From Spirochaetales bacterium (GTDB lineage Bacteria; Spirochaetota; Spirochaetia; Sphaerochaetales; Sphaerochaetaceae), in contig JALEVV010000063.1 in the NCBI GenBank assembly GCA_022788185.1, positions 29,444 to 93,443 on the forward strand: 64,000 bases of DNA. The letters run 5' to 3'. This document shows positions 26,672-35,414 of the stretch, in pieces. Every line of letters begins with the position of its first letter. Position 1 is the stretch's first letter. The position numbers were made by a program, and so were the translations under genes. Under the pieces are notes generated by a model. It was not told the DNA's origin and made no database searches. It saw only the letters and a list, made by a program, of their open reading frames with translations.

Positions 26672-29600
26672 TTACTGTCCGAGCAGGTTGTCCAGCTTAT
26701 ATTCGGCAAGGGCTTCCTTCTCAAGAAGTTCATCTATGTATTCATCCGCACTGAACTTTCCCTTTACTCCGTTTACGGTCACGTAGGAGAGTGCCGAGAG
26801 AACGATGAGGGTCTGCATGAGCTCCTTGTTATACCAGGTGACACCCTGATATTCATTGCACTTTACACAGGCTCTTATCTCACTGTCCTTCAGGATCTCC
26901 CTGAGCATTCCGACAGCGGTCCGGTCCTCCGCCCTGAACATGATGTGACCTAGGATGGAGAAGAGTGCGCCGAAGTGGATGACCTGGTGGAAATCCTGTT
27001 CATTGAGCTTAAGCGCATTTCTTCTTTCGTCGAAGAAATAGTTCATGAGTATCCTGTCACAGGCGGTGAGGGCTGCCTTGGCATTACAGGTTTCCTCATC
27101 GATGAAGGGCTTGAGTGTGATGGCTACCGCGATGATGACGGGAAGTTCGGGGGCAATCCTGGCATAGGCTGCAAATGCCTTCCTGCCTCTGGGTGCCTTC
27201 ATTGCCTTGCTGAGGTTGCCGATCTGCCTGATCATGGTTTCGGGACTGATCTCGACAGGCATCTGATAAAGCTGTGCCCTGAGTGCTTCGTCAAAGGTTT
27301 CGCTTTCCCCTACGAGATGGGTGTAGGTCTCGGCAATCGTCAGAAGCAGGGTCTTCTCATTGTGAACCGTTGAATTGGCGAAGATGATCTGGGACAGACT
27401 CTTGAAGAAGAACTGACCTCTGAAGTTCTCAAGGAGCCTGAAGAGCGGCTTGAGCCTGAGAAGGGCGACCGCGATGTTGATGTTGGGAACACCGCTGCCG
27501 TTAAGGAAGTTGCAGAGGTTTTCATAGGAACCGTCGGTATCCTCGACCTCCCTTATGTTCCAGAGCACCAGACTGTCATAGCCGTCGATGGTGAAGCTGT
27601 AGCCTTCCTCGAAGAACTTCATTGAAGGAGTGATGTATGTGAGACCGTCTGAGAAGTTCTCATAGATCACGTATCTCCTTCCGCTGAAGGTAAGTCCGAG
27701 GTTGTCGGCCAGTGAGATGCACTCGGTGTGCCTGTCATCACCCTTTCTGAGCTTGGGGGCGGAAACCTTGATGTTTGCGCTGACCCTCTCGTACTGGTTA
27801 TTCACGATTACGAGATTGCGTTCATCCCTGTCTCCGTTGACGTAGGCGAAGATGGATTCCTCAACACCGCTCATGCCGTAAGCATCGTAGATGTTGAAGT
27901 GCTCGACACCGCTGAAGAGGTAACGCTTCCTGAGCAGGGGGAAGATCTTCCTGTAGTGCTCTGAGATGATCCATTCATTGGGTGTCTCGTTCCAGTATGC
28001 CCTCTTGTACTCCATTCCGTACTTCTCGCGGAAGCCCTCGATCTGTCCATGTCCGAACATGGGAAGACCGGGAAGCGTGGAGAGGATAGTACAGATGCTG
28101 AAGTATCTGTTTCCGTCACCGAACTGGGCTATGGCCGTTTCCTCATCGGGGTTGTTCATGAAGTTGACATAGCGCTTGAGAATTTCAGGCTCATAGGCAA
28201 GAGTGTTCTTTATGGCAAGGCGGTACTTCTGGTTCTCCTGGTTCTTGAGCATGTTCATGAACGCGGAGTTGTAAACACGGTGCATGCCCAGTGTTCTTAC
28301 GAAGTATCCCTCGAGCATCCAGAAGGCCTCAGCCAGCAGGAGAGTGTCAGGCACTTCCTTTGCGATCCTGTCAACGACCTCACGCCAGAATTCCTGCGGG
28401 ATCCTCCTGTTGAATTCCTCATCGCTCATTGCATAGACGAATCTTCCCGCAATGTCTCCGCCTGTACCCGGCTTGGGGTACCAAAGCCTCTGAATATGGC
28501 GCTTTGCCAGGGTCATTGCCGCATCGAAGCGGATGATCGGGAAGTTCCTGGCAACATGAAGAATTTTCTGAATGACAGCCTCACGGGTAGTGGGATTGAG
28601 ATAATCGAGCTGTGCAGTGTCGTTCCAGGGCATCGATGTACCATCATTACCATGGAAAACATACTTGGTTTCACCAGTTCTCTTATCCCTGCGGCGGAAT
28701 GTTACCGCTGCATCGGTCCTGCTGAAGTAGTGGTCCTCAAGCTTGATCTCGATGTCGGGATTCGTTGAGAGATCGGGACCGTTGAAGGTGTATGACGGGA
28801 ACGGGGAGTAATCCTGTGAAACGAAGTATTCGGGATGCTCATACATCCAGTTGCTGTCCAGACCGGTGTGGTTGGGAACCATGTCGGAAGCCAGGCGGAT
28901 TCCTCTCTGCTGACATCTCTTCCTGAGATTTTCCAGTGCTGGCCAGCCGCCTATGGATGCAGCAATCTCATAGTCCTTCAGGGAGTATGCGGAAGCATCG
29001 GCATCGGGGTTTCCGCAGAGGATCTTTATTTCCTTGGAGGCCGAGCTTCTCTCCCAGAGTCCGATGAGCCAGAGGGCGGTAAATCCGCGCTCTGCAAGCA
29101 GGTCGAGCTCATGATCGGGAATCTGATCAAGGGTCTTTATCTCCCTGTGGTACCACTTTGAAAGCTGATCAAGCCATACGAGCGTGCACTTTGCGATCAT
29201 GACGACGCGTGGCATCCAGTTTGTATCGGCACTGAAGGCTTCATATTCATTGCTGAGACCTGAGTAGTCGGGCACTTCCATTACGGGTGCGGGACCGCCG
29301 CCTCCGTTGAAGGTACCGTGGTCCTTCTCCTCCTGGGCAATGAAGTCGAGGCCTGACTGCAGAAGGAGCTTGATGTCTTCGGGAAGAATGAAGCTCCACT
29401 CCCTGAGAATGAACCTCAGCTGATCAGAGAGGCTGTTGGGGAAGAGACGGCCCGGACGTGTGAGGAACTCGAAGATGTCGTCCTCATCGAAGCCGGTTAT
29501 CTTCCTGCCCTTTGAGTAGCTTCCCAGCAGGGACTGAAGTCCTTTGAAGCCCTGCGGGAAGGTTATGCCTTCCGGCTGGACGAACGGCTTTGACGCCTTC

Positions 29601-30043
29601 ACGAGCGCAGGGTTCTGAAGCATTATCTGATGGATGAAGAAGCCTCTCAGGTCCTCTTCCGTCTCATAAATCCTGTCAGGATTCACTGATTCAAGCAGAG
29701 GGGAGGGAAAGTTGGTCCTGTAGTATCTGACCACGTCACCCATCGTTTCGTCATTAAGTACAAGCGGTGTGATCCTTGAGAAAAGATCGGGGTTGTTTTC
29801 CTTTAAATATGTGGTGAGTACGCTCTGATAGAGCAGATGGAGTACTGCCACCGTGTGAAGCTTACCCGCACTTACGTACTCTTCCGAGTCACCTTCCCTC
29901 TTCACAAGCTCATTGTACCTGAAAGCAATTTCATTGGCTTCATTATAAATTTTCTGAAGATCAAACTGCGTGATGAACACGGGTGCAGTCAGATTCAGTT
30001 TTTCCCTAATGAATCTTGATATACGAAAATCGTGCTGTTGCAT
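26672..30043 (-). CDS. Large cytoplasmic GH13 alpha-amylase-family protein
   Basis: A 1123-residue protein without a signal peptide. Residues about 1-280 are a helical N-terminal extension of unknown role; about 280-830 is a GH13 catalytic barrel with ASDMVPNHTGLDS, the nucleophile in IIRFDAAMTLAK, the acid/base Glu in LLAEAFWML, and the third acid in MNNPDEETA; about 830-1123 is a second helical region. It probably acts on intracellular alpha-glucan or maltodextrin. The specificity and the purpose of the flanking helical regions are not evident. AAAGAGG lies 9 nt before the ATG, and TTGTAT-17-TGATAT upstream is a possible promoter. Confidence 0.85.
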   Translation of the reverse strand: MQQHDFRISRFIREKLNLTAPVFITQFDLQKIYNEANEIAFRYNELVKREGDSEEYVSAGKLHTVAVLHLLYQSVLTTYLKENNPDLFSRITPLVLNDETMGDVVRYYRTNFPSPLLESVNPDRIYETEEDLRGFFIHQIMLQNPALVKASKPFVQPEGITFPQGFKGLQSLLGSYSKGRKITGFDEDDIFEFLTRPGRLFPNSLSDQLRFILREWSFILPEDIKLLLQSGLDFIAQEEKDHGTFNGGGGPAPVMEVPDYSGLSNEYEAFSADTNWMPRVVMIAKCTLVWLDQLSKWYHREIKTLDQIPDHELDLLAERGFTALWLIGLWERSSASKEIKILCGNPDADASAYSLKDYEIAASIGGWPALENLRKRCQQRGIRLASDMVPNHTGLDSNWMYEHPEYFVSQDYSPFPSYTFNGPDLSTNPDIEIKLEDHYFSRTDAAVTFRRRDKRTGETKYVFHGNDGTSMPWNDTAQLDYLNPTTREAVIQKILHVARNFPIIRFDAAMTLAKRHIQRLWYPKPGTGGDIAGRFVYAMSDEEFNRRIPQEFWREVVDRIAKEVPDTLLLAEAFWMLEGYFVRTLGMHRVYNSAFMNMLKNQENQKYRLAIKNTLAYEPEILKRYVNFMNNPDEETAIAQFGDGNRYFSICTILSTLPGLPMFGHGQIEGFREKYGMEYKRAYWNETPNEWIISEHYRKIFPLLRKRYLFSGVEHFNIYDAYGMSGVEESIFAYVNGDRDERNLVIVNNQYERVSANIKVSAPKLRKGDDRHTECISLADNLGLTFSGRRYVIYENFSDGLTYITPSMKFFEEGYSFTIDGYDSLVLWNIREVEDTDGSYENLCNFLNGSGVPNINIAVALLRLKPLFRLLENFRGQFFFKSLSQIIFANSTVHNEKTLLLTIAETYTHLVGESETFDEALRAQLYQMPVEISPETMIRQIGNLSKAMKAPRGRKAFAAYARIAPELPVIIAVAITLKPFIDEETCNAKAALTACDRILMNYFFDERRNALKLNEQDFHQVIHFGALFSILGHIMFRAEDRTAVGMLREILKDSEIRACVKCNEYQGVTWYNKELMQTLIVLSALSYVTVNGVKGKFSADEYIDELLEKEALAEYKLDNLLGQ

Positions 30044-30108
30044 GTTTAAACACCTCTTTGCTGGATAGTATCAGGATATCAGAAAAATACTGAGTTGGAT
30101 ACAAACAA

Positions 30109-30633
30109 TTACAATTTTATGTCTGTCTGGACTGTCGGAAATGAGGAAAAAACAGACTTAAGCCTGACTGTCAGCTGATTAAGCTTTACCGTCTCTTCCT
30201 TCGTGAAAGGGGATGTCACGAAAACCCTCACATCTCCATGAACCGGACGTCCTATCCCGATTCTGAGGCGCCAGAACCGGTCACTTCCCATTCTTTCCCT
30301 GATGCTCCTGAGTCCGTTGTGTCCCTGCAGGCCTCCTCCCTGCTGGTAGCGGGCACATCCGAGAGGCAGTTCCAGGTCGTCGTGTACGACAAGAATTTCC
30401 TCGGGCCTGATCCTGAAAAAAGAAGCTGCCTCGCTGACGCAGGTTCCTGAGGCGTTCATGTATGTGAGAGGCTTCACATACATCACCCCGCCTTCCTTTG
30501 CGAAGGCTCCGTGAAACTTGACTGACCACTGCAGATGGGAAAAGAGTTCATCGGCAACGATGAAACCGGCGTTGTGTCTTGTTTTTTCATATTCCTTTGT
30601 GGGGTTTCCCAGAAATGCCACGAGCTTTATCAT
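30109..30633 (-). CDS. pth: Peptidyl-tRNA hydrolase
   Basis: Releases peptides from prematurely dropped peptidyl-tRNA. The 174 residues include the catalytic His in YEKTRHNAGF, YMNASG, VHDDLELPLG and GGGLQGHNGLRSI, all typical of bacterial Pth. The gene is short by about 15 residues at the C-terminus compared with E. coli. No Shine-Dalgarno sequence is present, and TATAAT ends 8 nt before the ATG. The GH13 gene follows 65 nt downstream with its own ribosome-binding site. Confidence 0.96.
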   Translation of the reverse strand: MIKLVAFLGNPTKEYEKTRHNAGFIVADELFSHLQWSVKFHGAFAKEGGVMYVKPLTYMNASGTCVSEAASFFRIRPEEILVVHDDLELPLGCARYQQGGGLQGHNGLRSIRERMGSDRFWRLRIGIGRPVHGDVRVFVTSPFTKEETVKLNQLTVRLKSVFSSFPTVQTDIKL

Positions 30634-30641
30634 GAAGAAAG

Positions 30642-30647
30642 ATTATA
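30642..30647 (-). promoter_or_regulatory. pth -10 element (leaderless type)
   Basis: Minus-strand TATAAT ends 8 nt before the pth ATG at 30633. The matching -35 (TAGTCA, 30665-30670) is poor and lies within the divergent YqfO-like gene. Confidence 0.45.
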
Positions 30648-30663
30648 TTAGGAAAGAGGAGTA

Positions 30664-30993
30664 ATGACTATGTATAACCTCTCTGTATATGTCCCCGGGA
30701 CTCATCTGGATGCCGTCAGGGAAGCCCTTTTCAGTGCCGGAGCCGGAGCAATCGGTGCCTATGACCGCTGCTGCTGGGTTACTGAAGGAACAGGGCAGTT
30801 CCGCCCCTTGGCCGGAAGCGATGCCTTCATCGGCAGTGTGGGGGAGGACACCTTCGTCCGGGAATATAAACTGGAGATCACCATGGAGGACAGTGTCCTT
30901 GAAAAGGCCGTGGAGGCACTCCTTAAAGCCCATCCCTATGAGACACCCGCCTACGGGTTTTACAGGTTCGATCCCCCCTTTGGTATGAAATAA
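30664..30993 (+). CDS. YqfO/CutA-like small PII-fold protein
   Basis: A 109-residue protein resembling the inserted domain of Nif3/YqfO proteins found alone in many bacteria. Marks are the start LSVYVPGTHLDAVREALFSAGAGAIGAYDRC and the end AHPYETPAYGFYRFD. The biochemical role of the stand-alone domain is not established. AGAGGAG precedes the ATG. It is divergent from pth, only 30 nt away. Confidence 0.8.
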   Translation: MTMYNLSVYVPGTHLDAVREALFSAGAGAIGAYDRCCWVTEGTGQFRPLAGSDAFIGSVGEDTFVREYKLEITMEDSVLEKAVEALLKAHPYETPAYGFYRFDPPFGMK

Positions 30994-31051
30994 AATAATA
31001 CTTGTGGATAAAAAATGCGATGATAAACTGTCTCATAAGGAGACGTAACAA

Positions 31052-32206
31052 TTGTCACACATTCTGCTGATGCATGGTGGTGCCCCCACCGCAGTGATCA
31101 ACGCATCACTTTACGGAGCCGTCAGGGAAGCTCAGGAGAGCGGTTTCGACGGGAGGATTCTTGCTGCCCGGGGAGGAACGGGCGGTTTTCTCAGGGAAAG
31201 CTTCATTGATCTTTCCTCCAGACCTGACAGCGATATAGAGGCACTGAAGCATTCACCCGGAAGTGCGATAGGCAGCGGCAGGGATCATCTGGAGAGTGAG
31301 GACTATGACAGGATGATCGAGCTTTGCCGGAAACATGACATCTCAAGGGTCCTCCTGACCGGAGGAAACGGCACGATGGACACATGCAGGAAGCTTTCCG
31401 TGGCCGCAAAGGGCAGCGGTGTCACAGTGACCGGTATTCCCAAAACCATGGATAATGACCTTTCCGTGACCGACCACAGTCCCGGCTTCGGTTCAGCCGC
31501 CAGGTATCTGGCAGGCTCCGTGAGGGAGGTTGCCTATGACGTGAAAGGACTTCCCATACATGTTGTCGTCATTGAGACCTTCGGCCGCGATGCCGGATGG
31601 CTCACCGCATCGGGAGTCTTTGCCTCCACCGGACGGGGAAGCGCTCCGGACATGGTTCTACTTCCGGAAGTTGCCTTCGACGAGGAAAAGTTCCTTAAAA
31701 GGGCCGAAGAGCTCTTCCGCGCCAAGGGCGGCGTGATCGTGCTGGCCAGTGAAGGACTGAAGGGCAGGGACGGAAAGCCCATCGTGGAACCTATTTTCAG
31801 TGTAGGAAGGAGCATTTACTTCGGGGATGTATCAGCACATCTTGCCAATCTCATAATAAGAAAACTCGGAATAAAGGCCAGAAGTGAGAAGCCCGGAATT
31901 CTGGGCCGCTGCAGCGAAAAGTGGGTTTCTCTCTCTGACAGGGAGGAAGCCGTTGCCTGCGGAAGGGTGTCGATGAGAGCGGCACTTAATGGCCTGAACG
32001 GGTATATGAGCATCATAAAAAGAGAAGATTGTCCTGAATACAGGGTATCGTTTGATGCAGTACCCATCAGGGATGAGATACTTAAGGAAAGGACCGTGCC
32101 CCTGGAGTGGATCGACAGTGATGCCTTTTCCATGAAGCAGGAATTCATCAATTACGCGGCCCCGCTCGTCGGAGGCGGACTCGGAGAGTTCGTATCGTTT
32201 ATATAA
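31052..32206 (+). CDS. 6-phosphofructokinase family protein, atypical donor site
   Basis: A 384-residue PFK-fold enzyme, the first gene of the pfk-nagB-nagA-fba operon. Visible motifs: GGAPTAVINAS (donor loop), LLTGGNGTMDT, PKTMDNDLSVTDHSPGFGSA (catalytic Asp residues), and ETFGRDAGWLT. The Lys in PKT is typical of pyrophosphate-dependent or long PFKs, while Gly at the following donor position suits ATP; the usual Asp of GGD is Asn. Phosphate donor and even substrate are therefore open. The TTG start at 31052 follows AAGGAG by 9 nt. Confidence 0.85.
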   Translation: MSHILLMHGGAPTAVINASLYGAVREAQESGFDGRILAARGGTGGFLRESFIDLSSRPDSDIEALKHSPGSAIGSGRDHLESEDYDRMIELCRKHDISRVLLTGGNGTMDTCRKLSVAAKGSGVTVTGIPKTMDNDLSVTDHSPGFGSAARYLAGSVREVAYDVKGLPIHVVVIETFGRDAGWLTASGVFASTGRGSAPDMVLLPEVAFDEEKFLKRAEELFRAKGGVIVLASEGLKGRDGKPIVEPIFSVGRSIYFGDVSAHLANLIIRKLGIKARSEKPGILGRCSEKWVSLSDREEAVACGRVSMRAALNGLNGYMSIIKREDCPEYRVSFDAVPIRDEILKERTVPLEWIDSDAFSMKQEFINYAAPLVGGGLGEFVSFI

Positions 32207-32218
32207 GGAGGAATGAAA

Positions 32219-33034
32219 ATGGATGTAAGGTTTTATCATACTGAGCCGGAGGAACTTAAGAACGGAAAGATTCCAGTTAAGCTGCTCGGTGACAGCGGTG
32301 AGGTTTTCTATGAAATCGCCCTGGACATGATCAGGGAAATCGAAAAAAACAACAGGGACGGAAAAAGAACCGTCTTCATCGTTCCCGTGGGTCCTGTAGG
32401 TCAGTACCCGATCTTCGTGCGTCTCGTGAACGAAAGAAGGATCAGCCTTAAAAATGTCTGGTTCATCAACATGGATGAGTATCTTACTGATGATGAGAAG
32501 TACATCGACTCCTCATCCCCGCTTTCATTCCATGGCTTCATGGACCGTACGGTCTACTCTAAAATCGATCCCGAGCTGGTCATGAGTCCCGATCAGAGGA
32601 TCTTCCCCGATCCTGAAAACGTGAAGGCCGTCCCTGAGCTCATCGAAAGACTCGGAGGCGTGGACATCGCCTTCGGTGGAATCGGGATAAACGGCCACCT
32701 TGCCTTCAATGAGGCTGAGGATGTCACTGCAGAGGAGTTTGCGGGACGGATGACCCGTGTGCTTTCAATCAGCCGTGAAACGGTGACCGCAAATGCCATC
32801 GGTGATCTGAACGGTGCGATCGACGCAATGCCGAAGAAGGCCGTCACGATCGGAATAAAGGAAATCCTCAGTGCCAGAAAGGTCCGTCTGGGCGTATTCC
32901 GTGACTGGCACCGCTCCGTCATAAGAAGGGCAGTCTTCGGTGAAAGGACGGGAGCCTTCCCTGTGACTCTCGCACAGGATCATTCCGATGCGATGATTTA
33001 CGTGAACGCCAATGCGGCAAAGAGACCCTTCTAG
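32219..33034 (+). CDS. nagB: Divergent glucosamine-6-phosphate deaminase (NagB family)
   Basis: A 271-residue NagB/6-phosphogluconolactonase-fold protein expected to convert GlcN-6-P to Fru-6-P and ammonia. The base-supplying NMDEY and the ring-opening segment GIGINGHLAFNE are present, but the usual Asp of GxDGH is Asn (AAC, in the segment at 32690-32705), and the phosphate loop reads VGPVGQYP instead of GSTP. It is therefore a divergent subfamily. The ATG at 32219 lies 7 nt after AGGAGG; an ATG at 32213 is too close to it. It is flanked by pfk and nagA. Confidence 0.8.
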   Translation: MDVRFYHTEPEELKNGKIPVKLLGDSGEVFYEIALDMIREIEKNNRDGKRTVFIVPVGPVGQYPIFVRLVNERRISLKNVWFINMDEYLTDDEKYIDSSSPLSFHGFMDRTVYSKIDPELVMSPDQRIFPDPENVKAVPELIERLGGVDIAFGGIGINGHLAFNEAEDVTAEEFAGRMTRVLSISRETVTANAIGDLNGAIDAMPKKAVTIGIKEILSARKVRLGVFRDWHRSVIRRAVFGERTGAFPVTLAQDHSDAMIYVNANAAKRPF

Positions 33035-33035
33035 A

Positions 33036-34190
33036 ATGGTAATATCTTCCAGAAATACTGTCTCGGAGGGACGCTTCGTCCCTCTGGACATTGAATATGA
33101 AAACGGCATCATAACTGCCCTGAGGCCGTATGGCACATCGGAACATATCGATGCCGATTACGGGGATGATCCCATATATCCGGGATTCATCGACATTCAT
33201 ACCCATGGCGGTGACATGATCGACGTGAACCACCTCACCTGTTATGAGGATGCGGACAGACTGTCCCGCTTCTATGCAGCCCATGGGGTTACCTCATTCA
33301 CCCCGTCAGTCATGACCGATACCCGGGAACAGACGGAAAACCTCCTCCTTATCCTTAAGGATGCGATCGAAAGGGGTGTAAGCGGCGCCACCATTGAGGG
33401 AATCCATCTGGAGGGACCGTTCCTGGCGATGGAGTATAAGGGTGCGATGCCCGATTACCTCATCAGGAACGGAGATCCGCAGCTTTTCGATCACTATCAG
33501 GAAGTAAGCGGCGGCCATGTCATCTACATTACCGTAGCCCCCGAGATCGAGGGAGGGATGGAGCTCATAAGACACATCAGGAAAAAGGGCGGAGTGACCA
33601 TAGCCATGGGACACTCAGCCGCGGAATATGAGACTGCCGTCGAGGCAGTGAAGTGCGGCGTCACCGCATCAACCCATCTTTTCAATGCGATGAAGCTGTT
33701 CCACATGCACCGCCCCGCCATATCCGGAGCGTCCCTCACCGAGGATGAGGTCTATACCGAGATAATTTCTGACGGCTTCCATCTTCACCCTGCCACCGTC
33801 AGACTGGTCCTGAAGACAAAGGGCCTGAATAAGGTTGTTGCCATCAGCGATTCGATAATGGCGGCAGGCCTTCCCGACGGAAACTATCAGCTCGGAGTCA
33901 ATCCCGTGGTGGTTAAGGACGGGGATGCAAAGCTTTTGAATGGAGTAAGGGCAGGAAGCACGCTGACGCTTGAAAGGGCACTGAGAAAGCTCATTGAGTT
34001 CACGGGACTTTCAGGTGCTGAGCTTTCACCGGTATTAAGCCTGAACCAGGCACGTCTGCTTTCACTTGGCAGCAAGGGTGAGATAAGGCAGGGAGCCGAG
34101 GCATCCTTTGCCGTACTGGATAAGGACGGTGCTGTCAGGGAAACGATAGTAAAAGGAAAGAGTGTATATAAAAAGGAGGAAACAAGATGA
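33036..34190 (+). CDS. nagA: N-acetylglucosamine-6-phosphate deacetylase
   Basis: Amidohydrolase removing acetate from GlcNAc-6-P. The 384 residues have the metal-site motifs GFIDIHTHGG, GIHLEGPFLA, MGHSAAEY, STHLFNAM and the catalytic Asp in AISDSIMAAGLPDG. The ATG chosen begins 1 nt after the nagB stop; an in-frame ATG at 33012 inside nagB is possible. It overlaps fba by 4 nt (ATGA), showing translational coupling. Confidence 0.93.
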   Translation: MVISSRNTVSEGRFVPLDIEYENGIITALRPYGTSEHIDADYGDDPIYPGFIDIHTHGGDMIDVNHLTCYEDADRLSRFYAAHGVTSFTPSVMTDTREQTENLLLILKDAIERGVSGATIEGIHLEGPFLAMEYKGAMPDYLIRNGDPQLFDHYQEVSGGHVIYITVAPEIEGGMELIRHIRKKGGVTIAMGHSAAEYETAVEAVKCGVTASTHLFNAMKLFHMHRPAISGASLTEDEVYTEIISDGFHLHPATVRLVLKTKGLNKVVAISDSIMAAGLPDGNYQLGVNPVVVKDGDAKLLNGVRAGSTLTLERALRKLIEFTGLSGAELSPVLSLNQARLLSLGSKGEIRQGAEASFAVLDKDGAVRETIVKGKSVYKKEETR

Positions 34191-35341
34191 GTCTGGTACC
34201 ACTGAGACCGATTCTGGATGCGACGGACAAGTATTCCTATGCACAGGGGGCTTTCAACGTAAATGCGGTCTGTCAGGCCGAGGCCGTGATAAGGATTCAC
34301 GAGCTCTTCAGATCCCCGGCGATCCTGCAGGGTGCGGATCTGGCTAATGGCTTCATGGGAGGGCGTACCGATTTCATGAATGCCACGATCGAGGACAAGA
34401 AGATCGGAGCCAGGAACATTGCCGCAGCGGTAAAGAAGTTCGCTGAAAACAGTCCTATACCTATTGCGCTTCATCTTGATCACGGCCGTGATTTCGATTC
34501 GGTAAAGGCGGCAATTGACGGCGGATACACATCCGTCATGATCGACGGTTCATCCCTCCCGCTCAAGGATAACATCGAGCTTACCAGGGAAGTCGTGAAG
34601 TATGCCCATGAGCGCGGCGTTACCGTTGAAGGCGAACTTGGTGTGCTTGCAGGCGTTGAGGACCATGTGTTCTCCGAAGGCTCCACATACACAAACCCGA
34701 TGGATGCGATCCGTTTCTTTAAGGAAACCGGAACAGATGCACTGGCCATTTCCTACGGAACTATGCACGGTGCGAACAAGGGAAAGAATGCCGTGGTCAG
34801 AAAGGAAATTGCAATTGCGGTCAAGGAGTGCATGCGCCATGAGCACATCCAGGGCGTGCTGGTTTCCCATGGTTCATCCACAGTTCCAAAATACATCGTG
34901 GATGAGATCAACGCGCTGGGCGGAAACATCCAGAATGCATACGGCATTCCCGTTGAGCAGCTCATCGAAGTAAGCCACCTCGGTATCGGAAAGATCAACG
35001 TGGATACGGACATCAGGCTTGCGGTCACCAGGAACATCAGGGAGTTCTTCGTGAACAATCCCTCCTACAGGAGCGATGAGCACATCGGACCCATCTGGGA
35101 GCTCATGGAAAAGAACCGGGCTGCCTTTGATCCCAGGGTTTTCCTGCCACCCGTGATGGACACCGTCATGTATGGTAATGTCCCCTCAGAGAGCGTGCAG
35201 ATCCTCACTGATCTCATCAGAAAGGGTGTAATGGAGGTCGTAGGTACCCTCATTGTTCAGTTCGGCAGTGTCGGAAAAGCCGGGCTTGTTGAGGTTAAGT
35301 CACTGGATGAAATGGCTGAGTTCTACAGGAAGAAGGATTAA
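34187..35341 (+). CDS. fba: Class II fructose-bisphosphate aldolase
   Basis: Zn-dependent aldolase splitting fructose 1,6-bisphosphate. Motifs: GAFNVNAVCQAEA, ALHLDHGRDFD (Zn His), SVMIDGSSLP, VEGELGVLAG, ISYGTMHGANKG and GIGKINVDTDIRLA. The 384 residues exceed the 285-310 of the short class II enzymes, with an extra C-terminal 70-80 residues. As the last gene of the pfk-nagB-nagA-fba operon it would complete conversion of GlcNAc-6-P to triose phosphates. A tagatose-bisphosphate specificity cannot be excluded. AGGAGG lies just before the ATG. Confidence 0.9.
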   Translation: MSLVPLRPILDATDKYSYAQGAFNVNAVCQAEAVIRIHELFRSPAILQGADLANGFMGGRTDFMNATIEDKKIGARNIAAAVKKFAENSPIPIALHLDHGRDFDSVKAAIDGGYTSVMIDGSSLPLKDNIELTREVVKYAHERGVTVEGELGVLAGVEDHVFSEGSTYTNPMDAIRFFKETGTDALAISYGTMHGANKGKNAVVRKEIAIAVKECMRHEHIQGVLVSHGSSTVPKYIVDEINALGGNIQNAYGIPVEQLIEVSHLGIGKINVDTDIRLAVTRNIREFFVNNPSYRSDEHIGPIWELMEKNRAAFDPRVFLPPVMDTVMYGNVPSESVQILTDLIRKGVMEVVGTLIVQFGSVGKAGLVEVKSLDEMAEFYRKKD

Positions 35342-35414
35342 AAAAATTCATACTATGCAACTCGCCATGGTGGTGTAAAGTTTAAGTGAAACAATTCGTA
35401 GGAGAGAATTTTTT

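Noticed and set aside
28049..28768. 239-residue open frame antisense to the GH13 gene
   Set aside because: The opposite strand is a continuous, motif-bearing GH13 barrel; this frame has no support.
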